NCBI RefSeq assembly: GCF_016508585.1
Contig: NZ_JADVOP010000026.1
Coordinates: forward strand, 1 to 63,375
Reading direction: 5' to 3'
Length of the DNA: 63,375 nt
DNA from: Acinetobacter baumannii
GTDB lineage: Bacteria; Pseudomonadota; Gammaproteobacteria; Pseudomonadales; Moraxellaceae
The position numbers and the translations under genes are program-made. Shown here in pieces: positions 19,701 through 28,263 of this stretch (position 1 is its first letter; each line of letters starts with the position of its first letter). The notes beneath the pieces were generated by a model that was given only the letters and a program-made list of their open reading frames with translations, was not told the DNA's origin and did no database searches.

Positions 19701-20040
19701 TAAAATGTGATGGATTTAAGAGTCAAACGATCTTAGCAGAACAATTTCTATACATTGAAATATTTTTTATATCTTTTTTAAAAAATCACCCTTGAAATAT
19801 AGCTACAGAAGCATCATGTTTGTTACAGATTTAAAAAGGATGGTTTTGTCATTCAAACATCATCTTTATTTGCTTTAGTTGATGGAACAATGACTGAACA
19901 ATTGTCTTTGGTGAAATGTATCTGGAGCATGCTAATTTGATTTTCCGATCTTAGCCATAAAAAAATACTATTTCACCAATAACCTAAAATTCATTATTCT
20001 AGTTACATATTAGATAAACACCTCAATCATGGAGATAATG
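19701..20040. other. Gene-free region upstream of ahpC
   Basis: This 340-bp AT-rich gap separates the divergent membrane-protein gene and ahpC. It must hold both promoters. I looked for an OxyR-type ATAG-N7-CTAT array and did not see a convincing one. No ORF with a ribosome-binding site was found. Confidence 0.5.
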
Positions 20041-20604
20041 ATGAGCTTAATTAATACTGAAGTTAAACCTTTTAAAGCACAAGCGTTCCAAAACGGTCAA
20101 TTCATTGAAGTTACAGAAGCTGATCTTAAAGGTAAATGGTCTGTAGTTTTCTTCTATCCAGCCGATTTCACTTTCGTTTGTCCAACTGAGCTAGGTGATC
20201 TTGCTGATAACTATGCTGAATTCAAAAAATTAGGCGTTGAAATCTATTCAGTTTCTACAGACACTCACTTCACGCACAAAGCTTGGCACGATTCTTCTGA
20301 AGAAATCAAAAAAATCGAATACGTAATGGTTGGCGATCCAACTTGGGTACTTGCTAAAAACTTTGAAGTTTTAATCGAATCTGCTGGTCTTGCTGACCGT
20401 GGTACTTTCGTGATCGATCCTGAAGGTAAAATCCAAATCATCGAAATCAATGCTGGTGGTATTGGTCGTGATGCTTCTGAACTTCTTCGTAAAGTTAAAG
20501 CAGCTCAATATGTTCACGGTCACCCTGGTGAAGTTTGCCCTGCTAAATGGAAAGAAGGCGATGCAACACTTGCTCCTTCTATCGACTTAGTTGGTAAAAT
20601 CTAA
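20041..20604 (+). CDS. ahpC: Alkyl hydroperoxide reductase subunit C (peroxiredoxin)
   Basis: A 187-aa typical 2-Cys peroxiredoxin that reduces hydrogen peroxide, organic peroxides and peroxynitrite in the cytoplasm. The peroxidatic Cys47 is in FTFVCPTE and the resolving Cys166 in GEVCPAKW, matching E. coli AhpC (Cys46/Cys165 without Met). The start is ATG at 20041: GGAG at 20031-20034 is 6 nt upstream and the length equals E. coli AhpC, while the ATG codons at 20029 and 20038 are too close to it or upstream of it. No ahpF follows; the next gene is convergent, so AhpF or another reductase must be encoded elsewhere. Codon use (regular, highly biased) suggests strong expression. Confidence 0.97.
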   Translation: MSLINTEVKPFKAQAFQNGQFIEVTEADLKGKWSVVFFYPADFTFVCPTELGDLADNYAEFKKLGVEIYSVSTDTHFTHKAWHDSSEEIKKIEYVMVGDPTWVLAKNFEVLIESAGLADRGTFVIDPEGKIQIIEINAGGIGRDASELLRKVKAAQYVHGHPGEVCPAKWKEGDATLAPSIDLVGKI

Positions 20605-20628
20605 TATTCAATTAGATTAGATTAGATT

Positions 20629-20656
20629 AAAAAACCACGTTAAAGCGTGGTTTTTT
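20629..20656. terminator. Bidirectional terminator between ahpC and the VOC gene
   Basis: Stem AAAAAACCACG / CGTGGTTTTTT with a 6-nt loop. The U tract works for ahpC on the plus strand, and the A tract gives U residues for the convergent VOC gene, whose stop codon overlaps the right arm. Just before it lies a short TTAGA-type direct repeat (ATTAGATTAGATTAGATT). Confidence 0.85.
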
Positions 20657-21011
20657 AATGCGACCAAATGGCAAGCTCATAACCATCCAAGTCCTTAAAG
20701 TGAAAGCGGCGTCCACCTGGAAAGCTAAAAATTTCTTGTACAATCGTTCCACCTGCATCTTTTACACACTGTAAACTCTGTTCGATTTGCTCAGTATATA
20801 AAACAATCAATGCGCCACCCGCACTGTGAACATGATCAGCTTGGGCAAAACCACCTTTAATCGTACCAGAATCGAATTCACAATAAGCCGGACCAAAGTC
20901 AGTGAATGTCCAACCCAAGGATTGATAAAATATTTTGGATTGCTGAATATCTTTGACATTGAATTCAATATAATTAATTGCAATTTTGTATTCATCGGAG
21001 GGCTGGTTCAT
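20655..21011 (-). CDS. VOC-family (glyoxalase/bleomycin-resistance fold) protein
   Basis: A 118-aa protein with one vicinal-oxygen-chelate half-fold: an N-terminal YIEFNVKDIQQSKIFYQSLGW module and a C-terminal FHFKDLDGYELAIW strand, the common signature of small glyoxalase-like proteins. Metal-ligand candidates are the Glu in YIEFNV and the C-terminal Glu of GYELA. Substrate is unknown; relatives include lactoylglutathione lyases and antibiotic-binding proteins. ATG at 21011 is preferred (AGGA 9 nt upstream); the ATG at 21017 is only 3 nt from that site. It converges on ahpC and ends inside the shared terminator. Confidence 0.82.
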   Translation of the reverse strand: MNQPSDEYKIAINYIEFNVKDIQQSKIFYQSLGWTFTDFGPAYCEFDSGTIKGGFAQADHVHSAGGALIVLYTEQIEQSLQCVKDAGGTIVQEIFSFPGGRRFHFKDLDGYELAIWSH

Positions 21012-21104
21012 TTTCATTTATCCTGTTTGTTTATCACAATGTAACTCACTTTATGTCAAAATTCTTCAAATAAAGCTGAATTGATTTATTACTAAATCAT
21101 TCAA

Positions 21105-21608
21105 TTATTGTTGTGAGATTCTGCTTAGGCGATCGACCTCTTTCAACAACTTCGGTATCCGATATTTTCCATGCATATTTTTCACATATTGCTTGGCAAG
21201 TTCAAGCTCAATACCGACCGCGGAAATATAAAGCGGCTGGATGCTTTGACCGCGTAAAATTTCGCAATTGCTTGGCGTACCTTTAAACTGATTTTTAGCC
21301 ACCCCAATCACGGGAACTTTACGGATTAATGCCTCATACAAATACTGCCCCAAACCCGCTTTCTGTTCATTCCCAAGATAAACATACCCATCGATAATAA
21401 TCGTATCAATCTGCTCTGTAACATGTGCCAACAAAGCTTCAATACAAGGCAATTCACGTTTATAAAACTGCCCGGATTCATAGTCCATGATGTGATCTAA
21501 AGAAATCCTGTATCGCTTGAATAAATCAGCTGCATCCCATGCATCAAATACTCCTCCAGCGACTTGCGCACTCGTTCCACTATACGCAACATCAATCGCA
21601 AGGATCAT
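21105..21608 (-). CDS. Endonuclease V-family protein
   Basis: A 167-aa protein resembling endonuclease V, which cuts the second phosphodiester bond 3' to deoxyinosine (or inosine in RNA). The acidic metal ligands are visible: Asp6 in AIDVAY, Glu52 in FYKRELPCI and Asp73 in IIIDGYVYLG. VIGVAKNQF matches the conserved VIGVAK strand. It is about 55 residues shorter than E. coli Nfi (223 aa), lacking the N-terminal helix and part of the C-terminus, as in a shorter bacterial branch. Whether it keeps full inosine specificity is unknown. A GGGGA site lies 5 nt before the ATG. Confidence 0.8.
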   Translation of the reverse strand: MILAIDVAYSGTSAQVAGGVFDAWDAADLFKRYRISLDHIMDYESGQFYKRELPCIEALLAHVTEQIDTIIIDGYVYLGNEQKAGLGQYLYEALIRKVPVIGVAKNQFKGTPSNCEILRGQSIQPLYISAVGIELELAKQYVKNMHGKYRIPKLLKEVDRLSRISQQ

Positions 21609-21827
21609 TGCGTCCCCTTTGTTTCCGAGATAGAAACAAACATTTTTTCAAGGATTCTATTCATGGTATTTGATCATTTTTTAAATTTTCGGCTTCGGCA
21701 TAAGCTTATCAGAAAAAACCTCAGCCTTTTTACAAAACCACAATACTTTTCTAGAGATGAATAGACTAATTTCAAATCATACAGAATATTTTTTCTGTAG
21801 AACAATCAGAAGTTTAAGGGGTTGCTT

Positions 21828-22034
21828 ATGGGATCAATGATTACCGTGACTTCTTGGAAGTACAATGCTTCTTCACGGTATTTAAAAATTTTTTATAACA
21901 ATGGTTCTGGTGAACTATACCATCCTGTACCAGAATTTATTTATGACAATTTACTGCGATGTAGTGATAAAACGGCTTTTGTGCATAAGTATTTAGAATA
22001 TGACGTACATTTTAAACGACTTTCAATTTTATAA
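21828..22034 (+). CDS. KTSC-domain protein
   Basis: A 68-aa protein: SWKYNASSRYLKIFYNNG, ELYHPVPEFIYDNLLRC and FVHKYLEYDV form the KTSC domain (Lys tRNA synthetase C-terminal-like), a small beta-rich module often found alone in bacteria. Function is unknown; fusion to LysRS in some organisms suggests RNA binding. ATG at 21828 with AAGGGG 6 nt upstream is chosen over the TTG at 21822. It is the only plus-strand gene between ahpC and the lipoprotein gene at 24.8 kb. Confidence 0.8.
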   Translation: MGSMITVTSWKYNASSRYLKIFYNNGSGELYHPVPEFIYDNLLRCSDKTAFVHKYLEYDVHFKRLSIL

Positions 22035-22063
22035 TTTGTAAAACCATCTGTTTCAGCACAAAG

Positions 22064-22083
22064 TCAGGGAGAAGCCTCCCTGA
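22064..22083. terminator. Hairpin between the KTSC and O-methyltransferase genes
   Basis: A perfect 8-bp GC-rich stem TCAGGGAG / CTCCCTGA with an AAGC loop sits between convergent stops. Neither side has a U tract, so termination strength is uncertain. Confidence 0.45.
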
Positions 22084-22097
22084 TGCAACACCAGATA

Positions 22098-22691
22098 CTA
22101 ATTTTTAAATGTCACAATAAAAAGCCCAGCGCCTACTGACAGTGTGGTTGTCATAAATCGTGGATCTCGCTTTACTTCATCAATAAAACTTTTAACCTCA
22201 GCCGCATGTGAAATCACATTATCTACAACCAATACGCCCCCATGTTCTACTATCATATTTTGCAGATACACCCAATAATTCAAGTAGGCATCACGCTCAG
22301 CATCGAGTAATATAAAATCATATTTTTCATGACATTTTTCTAAATAATTTTGTGCATCACCGACCCAGAAGTCAATAACATGATCTAGTTCAAACTCTTT
22401 GGCATAATGCTTTGCTTGCAGTGTTCGCTGCTCATCAATCTCAAGCGTTGTGACCCTTGCACCTGTCACTTGTGCTGCATCAGCCAGCCACAAAGTTGAA
22501 TATCCTGTTGAAGTACCAATTTCAAGAATCGTTTTAGCCTGTTGAATTCTGACTTGCATAGCCAGAAATAGTGCAGATTCTGGTTCAATGTTACGATATC
22601 GTTTGATCCGATCACATTGTGTCGCATCAAACCTGATAAAAGACTGGTATAGCTCATTCAATCGTTGCAAAAATGGGTGACTTAAACTCAT
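22098..22691 (-). CDS. SAM-dependent O-methyltransferase (class I)
   Basis: A 197-aa methyltransferase. SAM-binding motif I is ILEIGTSTGYSTLWL, motif II VTTLEIDE, then WVGDAQNYL and YDFILLDAERDAY with a metal-ligand-type Asp, and VLVVDNVISH. This is the COMT/CCoAOMT-like fold that methylates small hydroxylated aromatics; substrate is unknown. ATG at 22691 is preferred: GAGGA lies 10 nt upstream, while the in-frame GTG at 22700 sits 1 nt from it. The gene is monocistronic as far as visible. Confidence 0.85.
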   Translation of the reverse strand: MSLSHPFLQRLNELYQSFIRFDATQCDRIKRYRNIEPESALFLAMQVRIQQAKTILEIGTSTGYSTLWLADAAQVTGARVTTLEIDEQRTLQAKHYAKEFELDHVIDFWVGDAQNYLEKCHEKYDFILLDAERDAYLNYWVYLQNMIVEHGGVLVVDNVISHAAEVKSFIDEVKRDPRFMTTTLSVGAGLFIVTFKN

Positions 22692-22834
22692 ATTCAGCAC
22701 GTCCTCTTTACTATCATTGTTATTATTTCAATTATTCACGTCATTCCAATGACAGTCGATCAGCTCTACAGCATAAATTCTTTAGCATACAAATCACTTT
22801 TAACTATACTCCGTTAATCAACACATTGGCGAAA

Positions 22835-23050
22835 TTAAACGGTATGTAAAAACTCAAATCTTGCTATCGATCGACCATCTTCCAAACTAACCTGTTCGAT
22901 AAACATTTCATATGGTCGAACCCAAATTGAATAATCACCATATAAACATTGATAGACCACCATTTTTTCCCGCGTTTCACTATGATTTGCCACATGTAGA
23001 ACTTGATACAAATGACCTTTATAATGTCTATAAATTCCGGCTTTCAACAT
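22835..23050 (-). CDS. DUF1653-domain protein
   Basis: A 71-aa protein with the DUF1653 signature: GIYRHYKGHLYQVL, HSETREKMVVYQCLYG and WVRPYEMFIEQV. It is a small beta-barrel-like domain common in Proteobacteria, with no established biochemical role. It lies upstream of the O-methyltransferase gene in the same direction (143 bp), and a terminator separates it from the roadblock gene. Confidence 0.85.
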   Translation of the reverse strand: MLKAGIYRHYKGHLYQVLHVANHSETREKMVVYQCLYGDYSIWVRPYEMFIEQVSLEDGRSIARFEFLHTV

Positions 23051-23100
23051 AACGATAAAACTGCCAATACGATTATTATGTTATACATGATCTGAATATA

Positions 23101-23127
23101 AAAAACTCGTCCTAAGACGAGTTTTTT
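23101..23127. terminator. Terminator downstream of the first roadblock gene
   Basis: Stem AAAAACTCGTC / GACGAGTTTTT with a CTAA loop, 21 bp past the roadblock stop on the minus strand. The leading A residues supply the U tract on the minus strand and the T residues on the plus strand, so it is bidirectional in form. Confidence 0.85.
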
Positions 23128-23147
23128 ATATACTTTTCAATAATGAA

Positions 23148-23504
23148 TTAAGAAAAATCCAAACCTTTTTCAAATGCTTTCAACTCATGGCGAGCCATAG
23201 CCAAGTTTGATTTAGAGCGGTCTAAAACAAGATAAAGGAATAAATTTTCATTTGAATCTAATGGACGGATCAAATGATATTGCTTACCTAGAGTAATCAA
23301 AATATCTTCAATTACATCATCAAGTTTTAAAGCTTTTGCAACTTTACGCTTAGCACGAACAACTTCAGTATTACCTGCTGCTGCCAATTCCAAGTCCAAG
23401 CCTGCACCTGCTGTCGCTAATGAAAGACCGCTTTCGCTGTCTACTAAAGCAGCGCAAACGAAACCATCGATATCTGTTAATTGATCTAGTGTGATACGAG
23501 CCAT
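23148..23504 (-). CDS. Roadblock/LC7-domain protein (first of two)
   Basis: A 118-aa protein of a single roadblock/LC7 fold: [23 protein letters not shown] is the entry helix-strand, followed by GLSLA, the [19 protein letters not shown] helix and [16 protein letters not shown]. Bacterial members such as MglB bind or regulate small Ras-like GTPases and dimerise. No MglA-like GTPase is in this window. ATG at 23504 is chosen because GGGG lies 7 nt upstream; the ATG at 23510 falls too close. The second roadblock gene lies 369 bp upstream on the same strand. Confidence 0.78.
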   Translation of the reverse strand: MARITLDQLTDIDGFVCAALVDSESGLSLATAGAGLDLELAAAGNTEVVRAKRKVAKALKLDDVIEDILITLGKQYHLIRPLDSNENLFLYLVLDRSKSNLAMARHELKAFEKGLDFS

Positions 23505-23873
23505 GAGCATCCCCGTTTCTATTTGACATTGTTGTTTGCTTTAGTAATTCAATTTTTATTTTGCTTTACTAAAACACTTTACTATTTAACTAAGGATTAT
23601 TACCCCTAGCTAACATGGATAAAATTAGTATTCTTCTTGAATACCTATTTTAATTTTATTCGATAATCAATTTTAATTAATTATTTCCTACGCTTATTTT
23701 AATAGCATAAAAAATATTAATTATTCAAGCGTAATTTAAAAATAAATTAGACTTTTAATCATTTAAAACTTGCTACAACTTTCAACAATTATCAATAGAT
23801 TATTTCGATTATTGATAAACATCTCGTTTTATATAAAAAATATAAGTCGCTTAACAATTTCCATGAATCAACG
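23505..23873. other. AT-rich gap between the two roadblock genes
   Basis: About 370 bp, unusually rich in A and T, with runs such as TTTTAATTAATTATTT and no ORF with a ribosome-binding site. It should hold the promoter of the 23148-23504 gene. Composition resembles DNA that would bind H-NS-like proteins; no defined operator was recognised. Confidence 0.5.
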
Positions 23874-24284
23874 TTAGATATTTTTTACCAACAATTCTGT
23901 TGTCGACTTTACCTCATATAACATTTGCCCTAGCAAGATATCTTTGTTGGTCATAGCAACCAAAACCAAAGGATGTTTCGGATGCGGAATAGCTGTCAGC
24001 AACGCCTTTCCATTCTCAGCATCTAAAGTAATTGTTTGGCATCCCACAAGATTAATCTCAGATACAAAAGCTGTCACCATTGCTAAAATTGAGCTGCTGA
24101 CAGCAGCAATTTTTCCTGAATTATTAATGTTTTTCTTATTGACCAGCGCAATTTCGAAACCATCTGAAGTACATAGCATCACAAACTCAACACCACTTAC
24201 AGCATTCAGTAAGTGCCTAATTTGTCTTTCAGCATATTCCACAAAATCATCTGGCACTTTTCGAGATTTGTTTAAATCCAGCAT
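23874..24284 (-). CDS. Roadblock/LC7-domain protein (second of two)
   Basis: About 136 aa from MLDLNKSRKVPDD. FVEYAERQIRHLLNAVSGVEFVMLCTSDGFEIALV begins the roadblock fold, then ILAMVTAFVSEINLVGCQTITLDAENGKALLTAI and LVLVAMTNKDILLGQML complete it. The pattern GFEIAL...GKALLTAI is closer to classic MglB-like roadblock proteins than its neighbour at 23.1 kb. The start is uncertain: ATG at 24284 (GGGG 11 nt upstream), ATG at 24311 (GCGGG 4 nt upstream) or TTG at 24359. GTPase regulation or a scaffold role in polarity or motility is inferred only from the family. Confidence 0.75.
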   Translation of the reverse strand: MLDLNKSRKVPDDFVEYAERQIRHLLNAVSGVEFVMLCTSDGFEIALVNKKNINNSGKIAAVSSSILAMVTAFVSEINLVGCQTITLDAENGKALLTAIPHPKHPLVLVAMTNKDILLGQMLYEVKSTTELLVKNI

Positions 24285-24359
24285 ATTTAAGAAAACCCCA
24301 TAAATTTCCATTTTACCCGCGTTTAAAGCACCATTTTGGGGCTTTTGGGGGCGAGTCAA

Positions 24360-24834
24360 TTATTTGATATATTTCACACTTTGGTTTTAATTCTATCTTT
24401 TTTTATTGGCTTGTAAATATATTTTTTTACTTTAACCCAGTTTTATTTTGAGAACTGTTTAAATAATATTCTAAACGTATAAATGTCAGATTTACCTCAA
24501 TAATGTCATTCTTGCTCATCTATGGTGCATTATCACAAAACATCCATTTTGCACGCTGAATTTTACTTTATATCTCCACTATCTTGTTGCACTGGTATAT
24601 TTTATCACTGGATATAATTTTTGAATTAAAAAAACACAATGAATATACTATTTTATGAATAATATATTAAGATTTTGTGAAAATATTATGGATTGAAGCA
24701 TGCCTGTCGTTAATTTAAGGCATAAAACTTATAAAAACGTTACATTTTATTTTTTGATTTGATTTTTTTTTGTGTTTATATTTATTTCATCCAGCTGCTG
24801 GATGCCAAATATTAATTTAAAAAAGGTATACAAG
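24360..24834. other. Divergent AT-rich intergenic region
   Basis: About 475 bp between the second roadblock gene (leftward) and the Ala-rich lipoprotein gene (rightward). It contains long T runs near 24750-24775 and no recognisable gene or RNA. It must carry both promoters; I could not single out one pair of hexamers. Confidence 0.5.
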
Positions 24835-25179
24835 ATGAATAAAATTTTACTCGCTTTGGGTCTGACTGCTACGATTGCACTCGTAGGCTGTAATAAAGAT
24901 AAAGCCCCTGAAACAGGAGCAACTACAGGTGAACATGTTGAAAATGCTGTTGATCAAGCTAAACATGATGTAGAAAATGCCACTAAAGATGCTGCTAGTG
25001 CAACAGCTCAAGCAGCTGACCATGCTGCCAATGCTACTGCTACGGCTGTAGACCATGCTGCTGACGCGACTGCCCATGCCGCTGACGCAACTGTAGATGC
25101 GGCTAAAAATGCAACCGCAACTGCAGCGGGCGCCGTTGAAAAAGGTGCAGCCGATGTGAAAGAAAAAGCTCAACAATAA
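24835..25179 (+). CDS. Ala-rich helical repeat lipoprotein
   Basis: A 114-aa lipoprotein: MNKILLALGLTATIALVGC gives a lipobox with Cys19. The rest is alanine-, aspartate- and lysine-rich with short repeats of AADHAANAT, VDHAADAT and HAADAT type, spaced about every 8-11 residues, predicting one long amphipathic helix. This resembles the YtjA/LEA-like or Lpp-like small helical envelope proteins, but I cannot name a family with certainty. ATG at 24835 is used (AAGG 8-10 nt upstream), since the lipobox immediately follows it; the longer frame from 24772 would bury the signal peptide. It has its own terminator. Confidence 0.75.
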   Translation: MNKILLALGLTATIALVGCNKDKAPETGATTGEHVENAVDQAKHDVENATKDAASATAQAADHAANATATAVDHAADATAHAADATVDAAKNATATAAGAVEKGAADVKEKAQQ

Positions 25180-25192
25180 TTTGAATTGAAAT

Positions 25193-25219
25193 AAAAGCTC
25201 CTGACATAGGAGCTTTTTT
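25193..25219 (+). terminator. Terminator of the Ala-rich lipoprotein gene
   Basis: Stem AAAAGCTCCT / AGGAGCTTTT with a 5-nt loop and a run of six T residues, 13 bp after the stop codon. Confidence 0.88.
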
Positions 25220-25279
25220 ATATTTGTCATATACTTAAATTATAAGTGATTTAACTTTCCTGAATATGGAGTCACCTTT

Positions 25280-25981
25280 ATGTCTCATTCACATCACCCA
25301 GAACAACATTTTATACAACGTACAGGCTGGTTAAGAGCAGCTGTTTTGGGTGCCAATGACGGTATTATTTCAGTGACCAGTTTAGTGATGGGGATGGCAG
25401 CAAGTGGAGCATCAAGTCACACACTACTTATTACCTGTATTGCTGGCTTAATTTCAGGTGCAACTTCAATGGCAGCAGGTGAATATATTTCTGTCAAATC
25501 ACAATCGGATATAGAAGAGGCGGATTTAAAAGTTGAGGCACGCGAATTAGAAAAAAATCCGCATTTAGAACTTAAAGAACTGACACATATTTACATACAG
25601 CGTGGACTAGATCCAGAACTCGCCCATCAGGTTGCGATTCAACTGACTGAAAAAGATGCATTGGAAGCCCATGCCCGTGATGAAATTGGAATCAATGACA
25701 TAACTGCTGCGAAACCGATCCAAGCCGCTGGTTCTTCTGCGTTATCTTTCTCGATCGGGGCGTTATTACCCACATTATCAATTTTATTCAGTCCTGAAAT
25801 TTATTTAGAAAAAGTGGTTTTGGTGGTCGGTATTTTATCCCTGGTCATTTTAGGTGCTTTATCTAGCTATTTTGCCGGAACTTCTATGCTTAAAGGCAGC
25901 CTTCGAGTTGCCATTTGGGGCATTATCGCGATGGCTTTCTCTAGTTGGATTGGCTCTCTTTTCCATGTCACTCCAATTTAA
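25280..25981 (+). CDS. VIT/CCC1-family iron/manganese transporter
   Basis: A 233-aa membrane protein of the VIT1/CCC1 family, which moves Fe2+ or Mn2+ out of the cytoplasm (into vacuoles in yeast and plants). The N-terminal helix GWLRAAVLGANDGIISVTSLVMGMA is the family signature, followed by GATSMAAGEYISVKSQSD, an acidic helical cytoplasmic insert at about 75-145 that in VIT proteins binds metal, then three hydrophobic helices at the C-terminus. A His-rich start (MSHSHHPEQHF) could also touch metal. GGAG lies 8 nt upstream of the ATG. No Fur-type site was recognised in front. Confidence 0.9.
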   Translation: MSHSHHPEQHFIQRTGWLRAAVLGANDGIISVTSLVMGMAASGASSHTLLITCIAGLISGATSMAAGEYISVKSQSDIEEADLKVEARELEKNPHLELKELTHIYIQRGLDPELAHQVAIQLTEKDALEAHARDEIGINDITAAKPIQAAGSSALSFSIGALLPTLSILFSPEIYLEKVVLVVGILSLVILGALSSYFAGTSMLKGSLRVAIWGIIAMAFSSWIGSLFHVTPI

Positions 25982-26109
25982 TATCAACATGTTTCACTTC
26001 AGCTCCACATAAACATGTATTTAAATTATATTTTTAAAATAAATACTGAACATAATTTGCTTATTGCCCTAAGCTTGGGCAAAGTAAATGAAAATTGAGG
26101 AGCTAGGAA

Positions 26110-27153
26110 ATGTCTTTATTAGAACAGTTAGGAATAAAACTTCCAATATTGCTTGCCCCTATGGCAGGGGTTTCAACACCACAATTAGCAGCCGAAGTAT
26201 CCAATCAAGGTGCACTGGGATCGTTGGGACTTGGTGCAAATGATGTTGAAACTGCCCACAAACTCATCAGGGAAACCCAAAATCTAACCCCTCACCCTTT
26301 TCAGTTGAACTTCTTCTGTCACGAATCATCGAGCATAGACATACAGTCCAATATGCTCTGGATAGAACATTTAGCGGCTGAATTTGAAAAATTTGGTGCT
26401 GTTCCACCCACTGAATTAAAGTGTATTTATCCAAGCTTTAAAGACAACGATGATTTTTTAGATCTATGCTTGGAGACACAGCCCAAAGCCGTAAGTTTTC
26501 ACTTTGGTATTCCACATGAATATCAAATCCAAAAACTAAAAGATGCTGGTATTCTAACGCTTGTTTCAGCAACCAATCTGACTGAAGCCCTTGCTATCGA
26601 AGCAGCAGGCATTGATATTATCATTGCTCAGGGAATTGAAGCAGGTGGACATCGCGGTATTTTTAATGCACAAATCGATGGTGCAATTAAAACCTCCGAC
26701 CTTGTTCAACTCATCAAAAAACACTGTTCAATCCCTGTGGTTGCAGCGGGGGGAATTATGAATGGTCAGCAGGCAAAAGCCATGCTCAATCTCGGTGCAG
26801 ATGCAGTACAAATGGGAACAGCCTTTGTACAATGCAAGTCATCAAATGCCAATACTGCTTACCGCAAAGCGTTATTTGATCATCCTTTAACTCAAATTAC
26901 CTCCAGTATCTCTGGTCGCCCTGCACGCGGCATCATCAATCATTGGCAAACTCGCATCGACCAGCCTGATCGTCCAAATGTAGCAGCCTATCCTTATGCT
27001 TATGATTTGGCAAAACAACTTAATGCATTGGCAGTACAGAATGGCGATGTTGGCTTTGGTGCATTTTGGGCGGGCAGTAATGTAGCACAAATCCGAGAAC
27101 TTGAAGCACAGGATCTACTCAATCAATTGGTTGTAGAAATGAATCACGCTTGA
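26110..27153 (+). CDS. Nitronate monooxygenase (NPD family)
   Basis: A 347-aa FMN-dependent TIM-barrel protein that oxidises alkyl nitronates such as propionate 3-nitronate to the aldehyde and nitrite. Conserved pieces are PILLAPMAGVSTPQLAAEVSNQGALGSLG at the N-terminus, QGIEAGGHRG (the His-containing FMN/catalytic loop), PVVAAGGIMNGQQ and LGADAVQMGTAF. Length matches class I bacterial enzymes. TGAGGAG lies about 9 nt upstream of the ATG. The gene is alone between the VIT gene and the convergent DinB gene. Confidence 0.88.
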   Translation: MSLLEQLGIKLPILLAPMAGVSTPQLAAEVSNQGALGSLGLGANDVETAHKLIRETQNLTPHPFQLNFFCHESSSIDIQSNMLWIEHLAAEFEKFGAVPPTELKCIYPSFKDNDDFLDLCLETQPKAVSFHFGIPHEYQIQKLKDAGILTLVSATNLTEALAIEAAGIDIIIAQGIEAGGHRGIFNAQIDGAIKTSDLVQLIKKHCSIPVVAAGGIMNGQQAKAMLNLGADAVQMGTAFVQCKSSNANTAYRKALFDHPLTQITSSISGRPARGIINHWQTRIDQPDRPNVAAYPYAYDLAKQLNALAVQNGDVGFGAFWAGSNVAQIRELEAQDLLNQLVVEMNHA

Positions 27154-27167
27154 TTTAAAAGCAATTA

Positions 27168-27192
27168 CAGAAGTGACGATGTGTCACTTCTG
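27168..27192. terminator. Hairpin between convergent genes
   Basis: Perfect 10-bp stem CAGAAGTGAC / GTCACTTCTG with a 5-nt loop between the nitronate monooxygenase and DinB stops. No clear U tract follows on either strand, so it may rely on other factors. Confidence 0.5.
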
Positions 27193-27205
27193 AAACATAT
27201 TCTGG

Positions 27206-27715
27206 TCAATCTTGTAAATTTTCTTCAACCAACATATATACCCAATCAAGCTCAGGACACTGATAACCCAATATCGTCATAGCAGCAGTCACTTGCCCTC
27301 GATGATGTGTACCATGATTAAAAACGTGAATCAGCGTATCTGTATAGGGCAAGCTTTGTGCATCCCCATTGGCCCTGCAATAGTTTAAATTTCCCGCTAA
27401 AAGTGTCTCATCTAAATCATCAATAAAGCTCAACCAATTTAGGCTTTTAGTGTTTAATTCATTCAAAAGCTGAGTTTTATCCTGATGAATGACGGTGTTT
27501 AATGCCATAGTTGGAGAGTGATGCTCTTTAAAACGTGAATACCAGAGATAATGCTCCCCCAAAAGTAAATGGTTGAGAGTTCCTGCAATACTTTTAAAGT
27601 AAAGTCCGACCTCTTGATTAAAATCTGCATCAGAAACAGTTTTTAAACACTTACAAAGACGTTGGGTTGCCCAAACATTATATTGAGCAAATCGTTTTAA
27701 ATCATTTTTACCCAT
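27206..27715 (-). CDS. DinB-family protein
   Basis: A 169-aa four-helix protein of the DinB/YfiT type. The metal-binding histidine triad is visible: GTLNHLLLGEHYLW supplies the first His, and NHGTHHRGQV the other two. FAQYNVWATQRL at the N-terminus and WVYMLVEE at the C-terminus are also family-typical. Some relatives use bacillithiol or glutathione, but the reaction here is unknown. ATG at 27715 is chosen: it gives the usual DinB length, whereas a longer frame to 27796 adds a non-matching leader without a ribosome-binding site. Confidence 0.83.
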   Translation of the reverse strand: MGKNDLKRFAQYNVWATQRLCKCLKTVSDADFNQEVGLYFKSIAGTLNHLLLGEHYLWYSRFKEHHSPTMALNTVIHQDKTQLLNELNTKSLNWLSFIDDLDETLLAGNLNYCRANGDAQSLPYTDTLIHVFNHGTHHRGQVTAAMTILGYQCPELDWVYMLVEENLQD

Positions 27716-28180
27716 TTTTTCAACGACCTTTGCAAGAGTATCAATTGGATCGACTTGATAAAATTCATATTTTGAATCAAATAGCAGCAAAATCAATATA
27801 CATTTTTTTGCATATGATTAATCATTTTTTTCCCATCGTTCAGTCATTTTCCATCAGTTTAGATCATTTTCCTTTTTAACTGATTCAAAAATACACATGT
27901 GATTTGTCGTGTCTGCATATCACCCAATACGTGCAGGTTATGACCTGACAGTATTACGGTTGATCAATCCTATACCCCATATTGTGCAGCTCGCTGTTCA
28001 GCATCACAGGTTTGTCTTCCCTTTTTTCTTTTCAAAAAATGTCATGGGGCAAACCTTCATTTTTTATGGTTGATCAGGCGTAGCAATTGGGCGCGCAAAT
28101 CCAATCAAAAATATTTAATCAATGTGATTTTTGGAAAGATTGATTGCAACAGCATTCATACCAACCCAACACTTCATACT

Positions 28181-28263
28181 CATCAAAATGCCACAATTTT
28201 GATGCTCAGGAGAGTATAAATATGCTGAAAAATTACTTTCGAAAAGAGCGAATCTCCCCTTGA
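28181..28263 (+). other. Hairpin, ribosome-binding site and 13-codon ORF (possible leader or gene remnant)
   Basis: A perfect 9-bp hairpin (CATCAAAAT / ATTTTGATG, 6-nt loop, 28181-28204) is followed by AGGAG at 28208-28212 and ATG at 28222. The ORF reads MLKNYFRKERISP and stops at 28263; the same frame continues NDRLKEHLRMA after the stop, so this may be the start of a broken gene. It may also be a leader peptide in a short transcript ending at the terminator near 28420. Confidence 0.3.

Noticed and set aside
20029..20040. Two earlier ATG codons for ahpC
   Set aside because: GGAG at 20031-20034 is downstream of the first and 3 nt from the second; the third ATG gives the 187-aa family length.
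19701..20040. OxyR site upstream of ahpC
   Set aside because: No ATAG-N7-CTAT type pair was found; peroxide regulation may exist but is not visible.
21564..21764. Plus-strand ORF of 66 codons upstream of the KTSC gene
   Set aside because: It starts inside the endonuclease V gene on the other strand and has no ribosome-binding site or family resemblance.
28222..28263. 13-codon ORF as a real protein-coding gene
   Set aside because: Too short to support by sequence alone despite the good ribosome-binding site; kept only as a leader or remnant candidate.
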